A stretch of DNA of 64,000 nt, taken from positions 1 to 64,000 of the forward strand of contig NZ_JBKBHC010000008.1 of the NCBI RefSeq assembly GCF_046297895.1, given 5' to 3'. Within the stretch, counting starts at the first letter, position 1, and every line of letters begins with the position of its first letter. The stretch is from Ferrovibrio sp046297895 (GTDB lineage: Bacteria > Pseudomonadota > Alphaproteobacteria > Ferrovibrionales > Ferrovibrionaceae). Below, one piece after another: positions 25,972 through 34,802 of the stretch. Made by a program: the position numbers and the translations under genes. The notes under the pieces are model-generated. The model was not told the origin of the DNA and made no database searches. It saw nothing but the letters and a program-made list of their open reading frames with translations.

Positions 25972-27351
25972 ATGCAGATACAGATCTACAACACCCTCGC
26001 CCGTCAGAAAGAGCCTTTCGTCCCGCAGGACCCCCAGCGGGTAACGATGTATGTCTGCGGCCCCACCGTCTACAATTACGCCCATATCGGCAATGCGCGG
26101 CCCGTGGTGGTGTTCGACACGCTCTACCGGTTGTTGCAGCAGGCCTACGCGAACGTGATCTACGTCCGTAACGTCACCGACGTCGACGACAAGATCAACG
26201 CTGCGGCCAAGGCCGAGAATGTACCGATCGGCACGATCACCGAACGCTACCACCAGGTCTATAGCCAGGACATGGCGGCGCTCGGCGCCCTGCCGCCGCG
26301 GATCGAGCCGAAGGTGACCCAACATATCGGCGCCATCATCGGTATGGTCGAACGCCTGATCGCCAACGGCCATGCCTATGAAGCTGAAGGCCATGTCCTG
26401 TTCAACGTGCCCTCGTTTGCCGAATATGGCCGTCTGTCGCGGCGTGACCGCGACGACATGATCGCCGGCGCCCGCGTGGACGTGGCGCCCTACAAGCGCG
26501 ATCCGGCCGATTTCGTGCTGTGGAAGCCCTCGCCGCCGGACCTGCCGGGCTGGGACAGCCCCTGGGGCCGCGGCCGGCCGGGCTGGCATATCGAATGCTC
26601 GGCCATGATCGAGAAGAACCTGGGCGCCGGCACCATAGATATTCATGGCGGCGGACACGACCTGATCTTTCCGCACCATGAAAACGAAATCGCACAGAGC
26701 ACCTGCGCCCATGGTGGCAGGCTGTTCAGCCGCTACTGGATGCATAACGGCTTCGTAAACATCGAATCCGAGAAGATGTCGAAATCGCTGGGCAATGTGC
26801 TGCTGGTTCACGAGTTGCTGAAACAGGCGCCGGGCGAGGCGATCCGGCTCGCCCTGCTGTCGGCGCATTACCGCCAGCCGCTCGACTGGACCGAGGCCGG
26901 CCTGCGCGAGGCCAAGGCGCAACTCGACCGGCTGTATCGCGCGCTAGACGGGTTGAGGGACGTCCAGGCGTCGGCCGACCGCGCGCCTGAAGCCTTCATC
27001 GCCGCGCTGGCCGATGACCTGAACACCCCAAAGGCACTGGCCGAACTGCACCAGATCGCCAACGCCGCAAACAAGGCGACCGATGCGGCTGAAAAATCCC
27101 GGCTGAAGGGCGAATTGCTGGCGGCGGGCTGGCTGATCGGCCTGCTGCAGCAGGATCCGGCCGCATGGCTGAAGGGCGAGGTAAGCGCCGATGTCGACGT
27201 TGCCGAGATCGAAGCCCTGATCGAAGCCCGCAAGGCTGCGCGCGCGCGCAAGGACTGGGCAGAGTCGGATCGCATCCGCGATGAACTGGCCGCACGCGGC
27301 ATCCTGCTGGAAGATAAGGCCGGCCAGACGAGCTGGCGGGTGGCGTCATGA
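25972..27351 (+). CDS. cysS: Cysteinyl-tRNA synthetase
   Basis: A class I aminoacyl-tRNA synthetase that charges tRNA-Cys. The 459-residue protein has the Zn/HIGH region YVCGPTVYNYAHIGNARPVVVFD, the second zinc ligand set WHIECSAM..DIHGGGHDLIFPHHENEIAQS, and the KMSKS loop IESEKMSKSLGNVL. Its C-terminal anticodon-binding helices end in AARKDWAESDRIRDELAARGI. It overlaps sufE by four bases (ATGA), so a charging enzyme for cysteine and a cysteine-sulfur handling protein are cotranscribed. Confidence 0.97.
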   Translation: MQIQIYNTLARQKEPFVPQDPQRVTMYVCGPTVYNYAHIGNARPVVVFDTLYRLLQQAYANVIYVRNVTDVDDKINAAAKAENVPIGTITERYHQVYSQDMAALGALPPRIEPKVTQHIGAIIGMVERLIANGHAYEAEGHVLFNVPSFAEYGRLSRRDRDDMIAGARVDVAPYKRDPADFVLWKPSPPDLPGWDSPWGRGRPGWHIECSAMIEKNLGAGTIDIHGGGHDLIFPHHENEIAQSTCAHGGRLFSRYWMHNGFVNIESEKMSKSLGNVLLVHELLKQAPGEAIRLALLSAHYRQPLDWTEAGLREAKAQLDRLYRALDGLRDVQASADRAPEAFIAALADDLNTPKALAELHQIANAANKATDAAEKSRLKGELLAAGWLIGLLQQDPAAWLKGEVSADVDVAEIEALIEARKAARARKDWAESDRIRDELAARGILLEDKAGQTSWRVAS

Positions 27352-27773
27352 GCGAAAGCATCACGGACATCCAGGAACGGATCGTCGAGGATTTCAGCGT
27401 TTTCGACGACTGGATGGATCGCTATCGTTTCCTGATCGACCTCGGTCGCGCCCTGCCGCCCTACCCGGAGCATCTGCGGACCGATGAATGGCGCGTGAAG
27501 GGCTGCATCAACCGGGCCTGGCTGCATGGCGAGGCCCGCGAGGGCCGCGTCTATTACCAGGCCAGCAGCGAGTCAGAGATCGTGGCTGGTCTGATCGCCC
27601 TGCTGCTGAAAGTCTATTCCGGCCGCACCCCGCGCGAAATCATCGACAACCCGCCGGATTTCCTGCAGCGCATCGGCGTGTGGGAGAATATCACCTCGAA
27701 CCGGATCAACGGCCTGAACGGAATGATAGCCCTGATCCGCGGCGTGGCTGAGGCCGAACTGAAAACGGCCTAG
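27348..27773 (+). CDS. sufE: Cysteine desulfuration protein SufE
   Basis: SufE accepts persulfide sulfur from the SufS cysteine desulfurase and hands it on for Fe-S cluster assembly. The 141-residue protein has the typical pattern RYRFLIDLGRALPPYP, then VKGCINRAWLHG with the acceptor cysteine at Cys53. The common family text around this Cys is GCQSxVW, so the CIN variant is slightly divergent. The C-terminal RINGLNGMIALIRG helix also fits. It is translationally coupled to cysS and convergent with an IscU/SufU-like scaffold gene 3 bp away. Confidence 0.93.
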   Translation: MSESITDIQERIVEDFSVFDDWMDRYRFLIDLGRALPPYPEHLRTDEWRVKGCINRAWLHGEAREGRVYYQASSESEIVAGLIALLLKVYSGRTPREIIDNPPDFLQRIGVWENITSNRINGLNGMIALIRGVAEAELKTA

Positions 27774-27776
27774 GCG

Positions 27777-28235
27777 TCAGGCCTTCCGGCGCGCGGCCTC
27801 GATCTGGTCAATCGCCTTCACAACGGCTTCGAAAGGCAGCAGCACGGCATTGTGACGCGCCTTGTGTTCGCGCACCGGCACCAGCACTTCGAGGTCCCGG
27901 AACGCCCCGCCGGCAAAATCCGGGCCTGGCGGCGGCCCGTTTTCCTTCAGCATGGCCCGCATGATGCCATTCAGTTCGCGCAGGGTGGCGGCGTCCTGGC
28001 CCACCACATGCCGGCCGAAAATCGAGGCGGAAGCCTGCCCCAGGGCACAGGCGCGCACCTGCTGGCCATAGCCGGTCACCCGGCCGTCTGGCCCCAGGGC
28101 CAGTTCCACCGTGATGCGGCTGCCACAGAGCGGACTGTGATGCGTAACCGTGGCATCGGCGGCGGCCAGCGGTTCGGTCTGGCCGATATGTGCCGCAAAA
28201 TTAAGGATTTTCTCGTTATACAGGGCGTTCAGCAT
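27777..28235 (-). CDS. IscU/SufU-like Fe-S scaffold protein lacking the third Cys
   Basis: A 152-residue member of the NifU N-terminal/IscU family, on which nascent Fe-S clusters are built. Family features are MLNALYNEKILNFAAHI, the first Cys in HHSPLCGSRITVEL (Cys37) and the second in VRACALGQASASI (Cys63). The region where IscU/SufU has its third ligand cysteine reads VREHKARHNAVLLPFEA, with no Cys, so it may bind clusters poorly or act in sulfur transfer. This variant is common in alphaproteobacteria, to my knowledge. It faces sufE tail to tail, so the two do not share a transcript. The start at 28235 is preferred over an upstream in-frame codon at 28307. Confidence 0.85.
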   Translation of the reverse strand: MLNALYNEKILNFAAHIGQTEPLAAADATVTHHSPLCGSRITVELALGPDGRVTGYGQQVRACALGQASASIFGRHVVGQDAATLRELNGIMRAMLKENGPPPGPDFAGGAFRDLEVLVPVREHKARHNAVLLPFEAVVKAIDQIEAARRKA

Positions 28236-28354
28236 GGGCTTTCCGGGCGGCTTGGCTTGATGGAGGCGCCCCCCAACGATATATAACGGCCATTCTCGGA
28301 AGAGCAATCCGGCCGGCGCGGCGCCCTGCCCCGGCCGCCAGAGGAGTTAAGCCC

Positions 28355-28822
28355 GTGTTCGCCAATCGCATCAGTGTGGAACAGGTTGAGGAAGGTAACG
28401 AACTGGCGCCGAAATTCGACGCCGAGGGCCTGCTGCCCTGCGTTACCACCCAGGCCGATACCGGCGAGGTTCTGATGCTCGGCTACATGAATGCCGAGGC
28501 GCTGAAGCGCACCATCGAGACCGGCGAGGCGCATTACTACAGCCGCAGCCGCAAGGTGCTGTGGCACAAGGGCGCCACATCCGGCTTGGTGCAGAAGGTG
28601 GTCGAAATGCGCATCGACGACGACCAGGACGCCGTATGGCTCCGCGTGCGGGTGGTGGGCGATGCCTCCTGCCATGTCGGCTACCGGTCCTGCTTCTACC
28701 GCTCGGTGCCGACCGGTCAGGCGGAAAGCGGCAAGCCGGTGGAACTGACCTATGAGGAGAAGGAAAAGACCTTCGACCCCAAGGCAGTCTATGGCGACGC
28801 CCCGAATCCGACGATCCTCTGA
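28355..28822 (+). CDS. hisI: Phosphoribosyl-AMP cyclohydrolase
   Basis: HisI hydrolyses the N1-C6 bond of phosphoribosyl-AMP, the third step of histidine synthesis. The 155-residue protein starts at a GTG behind GAGGAG and shows DTGEVLMLGYMNAEALKRTIETG, YYSRSRKVLWHKGATSG and the metal-binding DASCHVGYRSCFYR. There is no fused HisE pyrophosphohydrolase domain. No other his genes are in the window, and a strong terminator follows, so it is a stand-alone unit, as often in alphaproteobacteria. Confidence 0.96.
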   Translation: MFANRISVEQVEEGNELAPKFDAEGLLPCVTTQADTGEVLMLGYMNAEALKRTIETGEAHYYSRSRKVLWHKGATSGLVQKVVEMRIDDDQDAVWLRVRVVGDASCHVGYRSCFYRSVPTGQAESGKPVELTYEEKEKTFDPKAVYGDAPNPTIL

Positions 28823-28847
28823 TCCTGATACTTTGCGGTCCGTTCAG

Positions 28848-28877
28848 AAAGCCGATGGCCAGTCCATCGGCTTTTTT
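28848..28877 (+). terminator. Rho-independent terminator of hisI
   Basis: AAAGCCGATGG pairs with CCATCGGCTTT around CCAGT and merges into six Ts (28872-28877). It lies 26 bp after the hisI stop. Confidence 0.93.
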
Positions 28878-28987
28878 CATATCAATCAACAATTTGCCGC
28901 ACCGCATATTATCAACTCATAATGCCCGCAGAATCCTGTAATGCGCTAGAATGCGAGCATTCGGAATGATCCAAGTGCAGCTTCGAA

Positions 28988-30400
28988 ATGGCGCCATCCA
29001 GCAAATCCCTGCTCGACTCTTTGGGAGACTTCTTCTTCGGTGAAGACGAAGCCGCGCGCCCTGCGCCGACTGCCGCCGGCAAGTCCGCTTCGATGAATGC
29101 GAAATCGCCCATTGCCACAGGCAAGATTCCGGCCGGCACGATGCAACTGATAGGCCTGCAGAATGTGCGCGAGATACTGGGTGCCCGCTGGCCTCAGCGG
29201 ATCGAACACATTCACAGCCTGATCGAAGCCATCTTCCGCCGTCGCCTTGATCCGGCCGATGTGCATTACAAAGTGGATGATGAGAATTACCTGATCCTGT
29301 TTACCCGCCTGGGACGGCAGGAAGCTGCGTTCAAGGCCAAAGTGATCGCCGACGAAATCCAGAAACTGGTTGCGGGCGACATGCCCGAGCAGCAGGATCT
29401 GATCGTCACCTCCAATGTCACCGATGTCGATCGAAGCCTGGTGATCGAGAAGATCGATTCCCTGAAGGATTTGGTCGAATATGTGCGCAGCCATACCGCA
29501 CCGGCCAACAAGGAATCTGGCGTCACCTTCTTTGATGACTCCGGCGCGCCTCAGGCCGACGAACTCAAGCCACATGCAGCCGTCGGCGCCGGCCCGGACC
29601 TCGCGGATCTGGATCAGTCGCTGGTCGGCTTGTTTCAGAAAAAAACAACGGCAACCTTCCTGAAGGAATGCCGGGCCGGATTCTATCCCGCCTACAGCCT
29701 GCGGCGCCGTGGATTCACGGCCTTTGATGCGGTGGCCATCCATACGCCCAGCAATCAGTCAGCCGACCAGGTCAACGACCCCTTCCTCGACAGGCCCGAG
29801 GAACTGCCCTTCTATCTCGACCGCTACATCCTCACCACCGGATTACTCGGACTGCACCGCATGCTGACGGGCGGTCATCGTGGCGTGGTGATGATTTCGG
29901 TATCTTTCGATACATTGGCGATGTCGAAACTGCGCGATATCTATTTCGCGCGACTGAAAGAAGTGCCTGGCGGTCTTACCAAATTCATCGGCATCATCGT
30001 CCGAAACATCCCTGTCGGCACGCCGGCCAGCCGGATCGCCGAGGTCATGGCATATATCCAGCCTTTTTGCGGTACGCGCATCCTGCGAATAGCGCCTGAT
30101 TTCAAACTGATCGATCTTTATGCCAATAGCGGCGGCCATGGCTTTGCCACCTGGCTGCCTGCCGACGAGCAGGATGGCGGAAAAACCTTTCAGACAATGT
30201 CGACATTTGCGAAGCGGGCCGCCCTGCACCGGCAGGAATGCATCATTACGGACCTTGAAACCAGCGACGATGTCTCAACGGCAATTGCCGTAGGCTGTAC
30301 CTATGTGACAGGCCCGGCCGTCGCGCCACTGATCGATACTCCCGGTGTGGTGGAGGGCCTGACTGCCACGCATATCCTGCGTCATGCGGGTTTCAGCTAA
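28988..30400 (+). CDS. Unknown protein, possibly degenerate GGDEF/EAL signalling protein
   Basis: A 470-residue protein not confidently recognised. The C-terminal half (about 230-470) has the pattern of an EAL domain without its catalytic residues: FLKECRAGFYPAYSLRRRGF at the place of the EAL-strand start, HRGVVMISVSFDTLA like the NVSP strand, and ITDLETSDDVSTAIAVGCTYVTGP where active proteins have AEGVET...LGCDYxQGY. The stretch at about 70-125 (IHSLIEAIFRRRLDPADVHYKVDDENYLILF) could be a worn-down GGDEF-like domain. If so it would bind ligands or partners rather than turn over cyclic di-GMP. It has no membrane segment and starts without a clear ribosome site. It is convergent with moeA, overlapping it by four bases. 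Confidence 0.6.
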   Translation: MAPSSKSLLDSLGDFFFGEDEAARPAPTAAGKSASMNAKSPIATGKIPAGTMQLIGLQNVREILGARWPQRIEHIHSLIEAIFRRRLDPADVHYKVDDENYLILFTRLGRQEAAFKAKVIADEIQKLVAGDMPEQQDLIVTSNVTDVDRSLVIEKIDSLKDLVEYVRSHTAPANKESGVTFFDDSGAPQADELKPHAAVGAGPDLADLDQSLVGLFQKKTTATFLKECRAGFYPAYSLRRRGFTAFDAVAIHTPSNQSADQVNDPFLDRPEELPFYLDRYILTTGLLGLHRMLTGGHRGVVMISVSFDTLAMSKLRDIYFARLKEVPGGLTKFIGIIVRNIPVGTPASRIAEVMAYIQPFCGTRILRIAPDFKLIDLYANSGGHGFATWLPADEQDGGKTFQTMSTFAKRAALHRQECIITDLETSDDVSTAIAVGCTYVTGPAVAPLIDTPGVVEGLTATHILRHAGFS

Positions 30401-31686
30401 ATCGCCCCACCGCCCAGTTCGGCATAGGGATAGAACGGCACGCGCATCCCGGCTTCCAGGCTGGTGACATCCTCTGCCAGTTCGATCAATCCATCGGTGC
30501 GCGTCAGCGACGTGATCACCCCGGCACCGTCGACCGGATATTTTTCCGCCCGCCAGCCGCCCTGTCCGTCATTCGTCAATGATACTCGCACCCATTCGCG
30601 GCGATCGGATTTTTTCTTGTAACGGAAACCAGACACCACCGGATAGCCGCGCGGGGGCACCGGCATGGCGCCGCCGAGGCGCTGCAACAACGGCCGCGCG
30701 AAAAAGCAGAATGTCAGCATTGCCGCCACCGGATTGCCTGGCAGTCCGAAAAACGGCACACGGCCGATCTGTCCCAGCGCCACCGGACGACCCGGCTTGA
30801 TCGCCAACCGCCAGAAATGCAGGCTGCCATTGGCCTCGATGGCCGCCTTCACATGGTCCTCGTCGCCGGTCGACACGCCGCCGGAACTGATCACGGCGTC
30901 GTGCGATGCCGCCGCTTCACGAAAAAAGCCGATCAGGTGGTCGCGGCGATCGGGCTGGATGCCCAGATCGCTTACGATGCAGCCGGCTGCCGCCAGCAGG
31001 GCCGACAGGAGCGGCCGGTTGGCATCGTAGATCCCGCCCGGCGGCAGCGGTCCGCCAGCCGGATGCACCTCGTCTCCGGTCGACAGCAGAGCCACGCGCA
31101 GGGGGCGGTAGACATTCAGGGTCGCGTGGCCGGCGGCGGCGGCCAGGGCCAGTTCGGCCGCCCCGAGGATGCGGCCGGCCGGCAGCACCTCTTCGCCCTC
31201 GCGCAGATCCTCGCCGGCCAGCCGGCGGTTGGCGCCGCGCTTGATGCCGGGGCGGATGACGACGCGCTCGCCCTCCAGCCGGCAATCCTCCTGCATCATC
31301 ACCGTATCGGGTTCGCCGCCTGGCCCATCGCCCGGCCCTGCGGGCATCACCGCGCCGGTCAACACGCGTATGGCGGTGCCGCGCGGTTGTGCGCCCGCAA
31401 AGGGATGCCCGGCCGCAGCGCGGCCGATGACGTGAAGGACGGTGTCGGACGTGGATGACAGATCATCGAAATACACCGCGTAGCCATCGACCGCGGAATT
31501 GTCGCGCGGCGGCACCGAGACCCGCGCCGCCAATGGCAGGGCCAGAACCCGGCCGCGGCAATCCTGGAGCGGCAGCGTCTCGACAGGTGCGACAGGGGCC
31601 AGTCGCCGGCCAAGCTCGGCCAGCGCCTCGTCCAACCGCATCAGCGCACCGCCATGGGCGAAGCAATCGTCACTCAGCTGCGCCAC
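30397..31686 (-). CDS. moeA: Molybdopterin molybdenumtransferase MoeA
   Basis: MoeA inserts molybdate into adenylylated molybdopterin. With a GTG start at 31686 (VAQLSDDCFAHGGALM..) it is 429 residues. Family motifs include PPRDNSAVDGYAV, the nucleotide/MPT loop SSGGVSTGDEDHVKAAIE, and FGLPGNPVAAMLTF. The frame stays open to 31812, but that part lies inside mobB and lacks family similarity. It overlaps the 3' end of mobB by 17 bp and is the last gene of the Fe-S protein-mobB-moeA unit. The cofactor made here is needed by the formate dehydrogenase at 38480. Confidence 0.94.
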   Translation of the reverse strand: MAQLSDDCFAHGGALMRLDEALAELGRRLAPVAPVETLPLQDCRGRVLALPLAARVSVPPRDNSAVDGYAVYFDDLSSTSDTVLHVIGRAAAGHPFAGAQPRGTAIRVLTGAVMPAGPGDGPGGEPDTVMMQEDCRLEGERVVIRPGIKRGANRRLAGEDLREGEEVLPAGRILGAAELALAAAAGHATLNVYRPLRVALLSTGDEVHPAGGPLPPGGIYDANRPLLSALLAAAGCIVSDLGIQPDRRDHLIGFFREAAASHDAVISSGGVSTGDEDHVKAAIEANGSLHFWRLAIKPGRPVALGQIGRVPFFGLPGNPVAAMLTFCFFARPLLQRLGGAMPVPPRGYPVVSGFRYKKKSDRREWVRVSLTNDGQGGWRAEKYPVDGAGVITSLTRTDGLIELAEDVTSLEAGMRVPFYPYAELGGGAI

Positions 31687-32200
31687 GGCGCGCTCCGTTG
31701 ATGGCAGGCTGCTGCATCCAGGCCAGGATGAAATCAGCGATCTGAACGTGGTTGCCGGCATCCAGCACCGGGACAGGAAGGCCTGGCAGGGGTTGGTCGC
31801 TGGCCACGGCAATCACGTTCGGATCGCTGGGCTGCAGCATCGGCTTGCCGACCGCGCTGCGCCAGACCTCGATCTTGGCATGGCGCTCGTGCTTAAAGCC
31901 CTCCACCAGCACGAGATCGACAGCACTCAGGCGGGCCACCAGTTCGTCCAGCGTCGGCTCGGTTGCGCCACGATGTTCGTGCATCAGCGCAAACCGCTTG
32001 GCCGAACTGATCAGCACCTCGGTGGCCCCCGCCTCGCGGTGGCGGTAGGAGTCCTTGCCTGGCCGATCGACATCGAATTCGTGGTGTGCGTGTTTAATCG
32101 TCGAGACGCGCAGGCCACGCTGGACCAGCAGCGGGATCAGGTCGGCCAACAGGGTTGTCTTGCCCGATCCACTCCAGCCGGCAATGCCGAGGACCTTCAT
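31670..32200 (-). CDS. mobB: Molybdopterin-guanine dinucleotide biosynthesis adaptor MobB
   Basis: A GTP-binding helper of MobA in forming the guanine-dinucleotide molybdenum cofactor. The 176-residue protein has the Walker A motif GIAGWSGSGKTTLLADLIP, then VSTIKHAHHEFDVDRPGKDSYRHREAGA, and VDLVLVEGFKHERHAKIEVWR, all typical. It overlaps the upstream Fe-S protein gene by four bases (ATGA) and moeA by 17 bases, so the three are translated together. The partner MobA is encoded at 47347. Confidence 0.95.
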   Translation of the reverse strand: MKVLGIAGWSGSGKTTLLADLIPLLVQRGLRVSTIKHAHHEFDVDRPGKDSYRHREAGATEVLISSAKRFALMHEHRGATEPTLDELVARLSAVDLVLVEGFKHERHAKIEVWRSAVGKPMLQPSDPNVIAVASDQPLPGLPVPVLDAGNHVQIADFILAWMQQPAINGARRGAAE

Positions 32201-34242
32201 GACGGCTTTTTCCCCGAAGCCTTCAACTCAGCCGCAGCACGCTCGGCAAGATAATCATCGGTGGTGCGAATCTCGGGTCTGGGTGCACCGGCATACGGAT
32301 CGATCTTACTCTCGCTCTGCACGATCACGCGACAATCGGCACACATGCGCACGCGTTCGATGGCACCCGACTGGTACATCCAGTGCCTGCCCTCAAGCTG
32401 CGCGACGATGCGCTCGATGGTCGATTTGGTGCCAAACGCCTTACCGCAGCGCACGCAATGGAAGGGCTCCTCTTCCTTGATCACACGGGCGCTGGCAGAG
32501 GCATCGATGAAATTCACCCGCGGCTCCAGCGCGATCACCTTTTCCGGACAGGTGTTCTTGCACAAACCGCATTGCACGCAGGCATCCTCGGTGAAGCTGA
32601 GGCGCGGCCGCTCGGGATCGTCGCTCAGCGCGCCGGTCGGGCAGGCCGGAACGCAGGACAGGCAGAGCGTGCATCCCTCGGTGTCGATCCTGAGGTTGCC
32701 AAAAGCGGCACCCGGCGGCAGGGCCAGCGTATCGACCGGCTGTGGCGCCACCTTATGCAGATGCTTGAAGGCCTGCCGCGTCAGATCGCGGCTGCGGCCC
32801 ATTGGCAGATAACTCGCGCCGGCCGCAGCTTCGCGTGGTGTCAGCGCGGCCAGGGCCGTGCCAAGCTGGTCGGGATCGTCCGTCTCGATCAGGCCGACGC
32901 GGCCAGCTTCAAAACCGAGTCCGACCAGTATGGTTTCGGTCAACGCCAGCTGCTGTGCCAGGCCGCCTAGATCCTCGCGTCGCTTGCCCGGCGCCAGCAC
33001 CCGCAGATCGGATGCCCCATAGGCGAAGGCCGAGGCGAAGGCGGCAACCCCGCATTCGGTGACGGAATGCACCGCCAGGGGCAGTACGCGCGCGGGCAGA
33101 CCATCGCCATAGCGGGCCAGCGCATCGATCAGCGGCGCGCCGTGTTTGGCGTCGTGGAGCAGCAGCACGGCCTGGCGCCCGCCCGCTTCGCGATAGGCTA
33201 GCAGCAGCGCTCGTATCTGCTCGATCAGCCCGGCGGCAGGCGGCAGGCGGTAATCGGCCGCGCCGGTCGGGCAAACCGCGCCGCAATTGCCGCAGCCGCC
33301 GCAGATATAGGGATCGATGGCAACCGCATCACCCGCCGGCGTGATCGCGCCGGTGGGGCAGACATCGAGGCAGCGCGTGCAGCCTGCCTTCTTGGACCGC
33401 GAATGGGCGCAAAGCTCGGGATGGAAATCGACATACAGCGGCTTTTCGAAACTGCCCAGCAGATCGCTGGCCTCAAACAGGGCACGCTGCACGGCTGCCG
33501 GATCGTTCGGATCGGGACGCAGATAGCCGTCGCGCTTTTCATGCGCCGGAAACAGCGGCGTGCCGCCTGTGAGATCGAGGATGATGTCGCAGCGCGAGCT
33601 GGCGCCATTGCGGGCCGGACCAAAAGCCAGATGCCGGCGGGAGGATGGCAGCGGCAGGGCATAATCGTCGATCACCAGCTCGAAGGCGCCAAGATGTCCG
33701 CGCGCGCCAACGATGCGCCCCTGGACGATGGGAAGATCCATCAAGGGTTGGCCCGGCACATCCTTGGGCCGATCAAGCATGATGGTGACATCCAGCCGGT
33801 CGGCCAGCTGGCGGGCAGCGGCGATCGCGCGTTCGTCGCGGCCATAGACCAGAAGGATGCCCTGCGAGGTCATGGTCACGGCCGGCAGGGCCGGCGCCGG
33901 GAAGGCCGCCGCCGCCAGCAGGGCTGCAATCTTCGGCGTAGCCTCGGCGGCTTCGCCCGACCAGCCGGCAGTTTCGCGGATATTTACGTAGGTTATGGCG
34001 GCGCTACTGCCCCGTTCCTCGCGCTGTTCCTCGAAAAGTGGTCTTTCCTGGGTGCAGGCGACGGTGAGCGGCTCGTCCGATTTCAGCGCATCATGGAACC
34101 GCCAGAGTTCTGCCCGACATAACTGCGTCGCCAGCCCGTCTTTGTCGACGCTGCCGCCGCAGGCGCGGGCGAGCGCCGCGCCGTCGAGCGGCATCGTGCC
34201 CTCGCAGTTGCACACAAGGACGCGCTTACCGTCCAGACGCAT
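32197..34242 (-). CDS. Multi-cluster 4Fe-4S protein of the formate dehydrogenase region
   Basis: A 681-residue soluble protein with several ferredoxin-like cluster motifs: CTRCLDVCPTGA and CGGCGNCGAVCPTGAA near the middle, CTLCLSCVPACPTGAL and CVQCGLCKNTCPEKVI near residues 540-590, and two CxxC pairs at the end (FHCVRCGKAFG, VRMCADCR) that look like zinc or extra Fe-S sites. The N-terminus (RVLVCNCEGTMPLDG) adds Cys. Proteins like this are found with periplasmic formate dehydrogenases in alpha- and betaproteobacteria and may pass electrons or serve maturation; the exact role is not known. The ATG at 34242 follows GGTGGGA. It is translationally coupled to mobB-moeA. Confidence 0.85.
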   Translation of the reverse strand: MRLDGKRVLVCNCEGTMPLDGAALARACGGSVDKDGLATQLCRAELWRFHDALKSDEPLTVACTQERPLFEEQREERGSSAAITYVNIRETAGWSGEAAEATPKIAALLAAAAFPAPALPAVTMTSQGILLVYGRDERAIAAARQLADRLDVTIMLDRPKDVPGQPLMDLPIVQGRIVGARGHLGAFELVIDDYALPLPSSRRHLAFGPARNGASSRCDIILDLTGGTPLFPAHEKRDGYLRPDPNDPAAVQRALFEASDLLGSFEKPLYVDFHPELCAHSRSKKAGCTRCLDVCPTGAITPAGDAVAIDPYICGGCGNCGAVCPTGAADYRLPPAAGLIEQIRALLLAYREAGGRQAVLLLHDAKHGAPLIDALARYGDGLPARVLPLAVHSVTECGVAAFASAFAYGASDLRVLAPGKRREDLGGLAQQLALTETILVGLGFEAGRVGLIETDDPDQLGTALAALTPREAAAGASYLPMGRSRDLTRQAFKHLHKVAPQPVDTLALPPGAAFGNLRIDTEGCTLCLSCVPACPTGALSDDPERPRLSFTEDACVQCGLCKNTCPEKVIALEPRVNFIDASASARVIKEEEPFHCVRCGKAFGTKSTIERIVAQLEGRHWMYQSGAIERVRMCADCRVIVQSESKIDPYAGAPRPEIRTTDDYLAERAAAELKASGKKPS

Positions 34243-34324
34243 CACGATCCCACCCGAATGCTTGGTAAACCAACTGTATCGACTATAGTGTTGAGGTATC
34301 AGGAAAACCAGCCGGAGGTCAGGA

Positions 34325-34738
34325 TTGTCGCGGCGGCTTTTGATCTGGCTCAGCTTCTGTCTGGCGGCAAGCGGCGCGGCTGTGGCGCAAGTACCGGCAG
34401 GCTCATCGGATACGCAGGGGCTTGAACCGCCCAGCCTGGAACGGGGCGCCGAGTTGTGGGGCAAGTGTCGCGCCTGCCACACGCTGCAGGCCGATGGCCG
34501 CAACATCGTCGGACCACGCCTGCACGGCGTCTTCGGGCGCAAGGCCGGCAGCCTGCCCGATTACCGCTATTCCGAGGCGATGAAGAAATCCGGCATCGTG
34601 TGGACGGCAGAGACGATGGATAAATACCTCGCCGCCACACAGGACTATATTCCTGGAAACAAGATGTATGGTGGGTTGGCCATAGTCCAGGACCGCGTCG
34701 ATCTGATTGCCTGGCTGCAGCAGCAGACCACCCGCTGA
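34325..34738 (+). CDS. Periplasmic class I cytochrome c
   Basis: A 137-residue exported cytochrome. A signal peptide covers residues 1-21 (ending AAVA|Q). The haem motif is CRACH (Cys48, Cys51, His52), and the likely sixth ligand is Met114 in GNKMYGG. The fold is c2/c550-like (GPRLHGVFGRKAGSLPDYRYSEAMKKSG). It starts at a TTG with GGAGGT five bases upstream. It is divergent from the Fe-S protein gene and lies in the formate dehydrogenase neighbourhood, so it may accept electrons from formate oxidation, though formate dehydrogenase here has its own cytochrome b subunit. Confidence 0.92.
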   Translation: MSRRLLIWLSFCLAASGAAVAQVPAGSSDTQGLEPPSLERGAELWGKCRACHTLQADGRNIVGPRLHGVFGRKAGSLPDYRYSEAMKKSGIVWTAETMDKYLAATQDYIPGNKMYGGLAIVQDRVDLIAWLQQQTTR

Positions 34739-34802
34739 CCCTTTAAAATCGCCCGCAGAACCCTGTATATTCCAGCACAATCAGTACCTTGGAGGATGCC
34801 CC

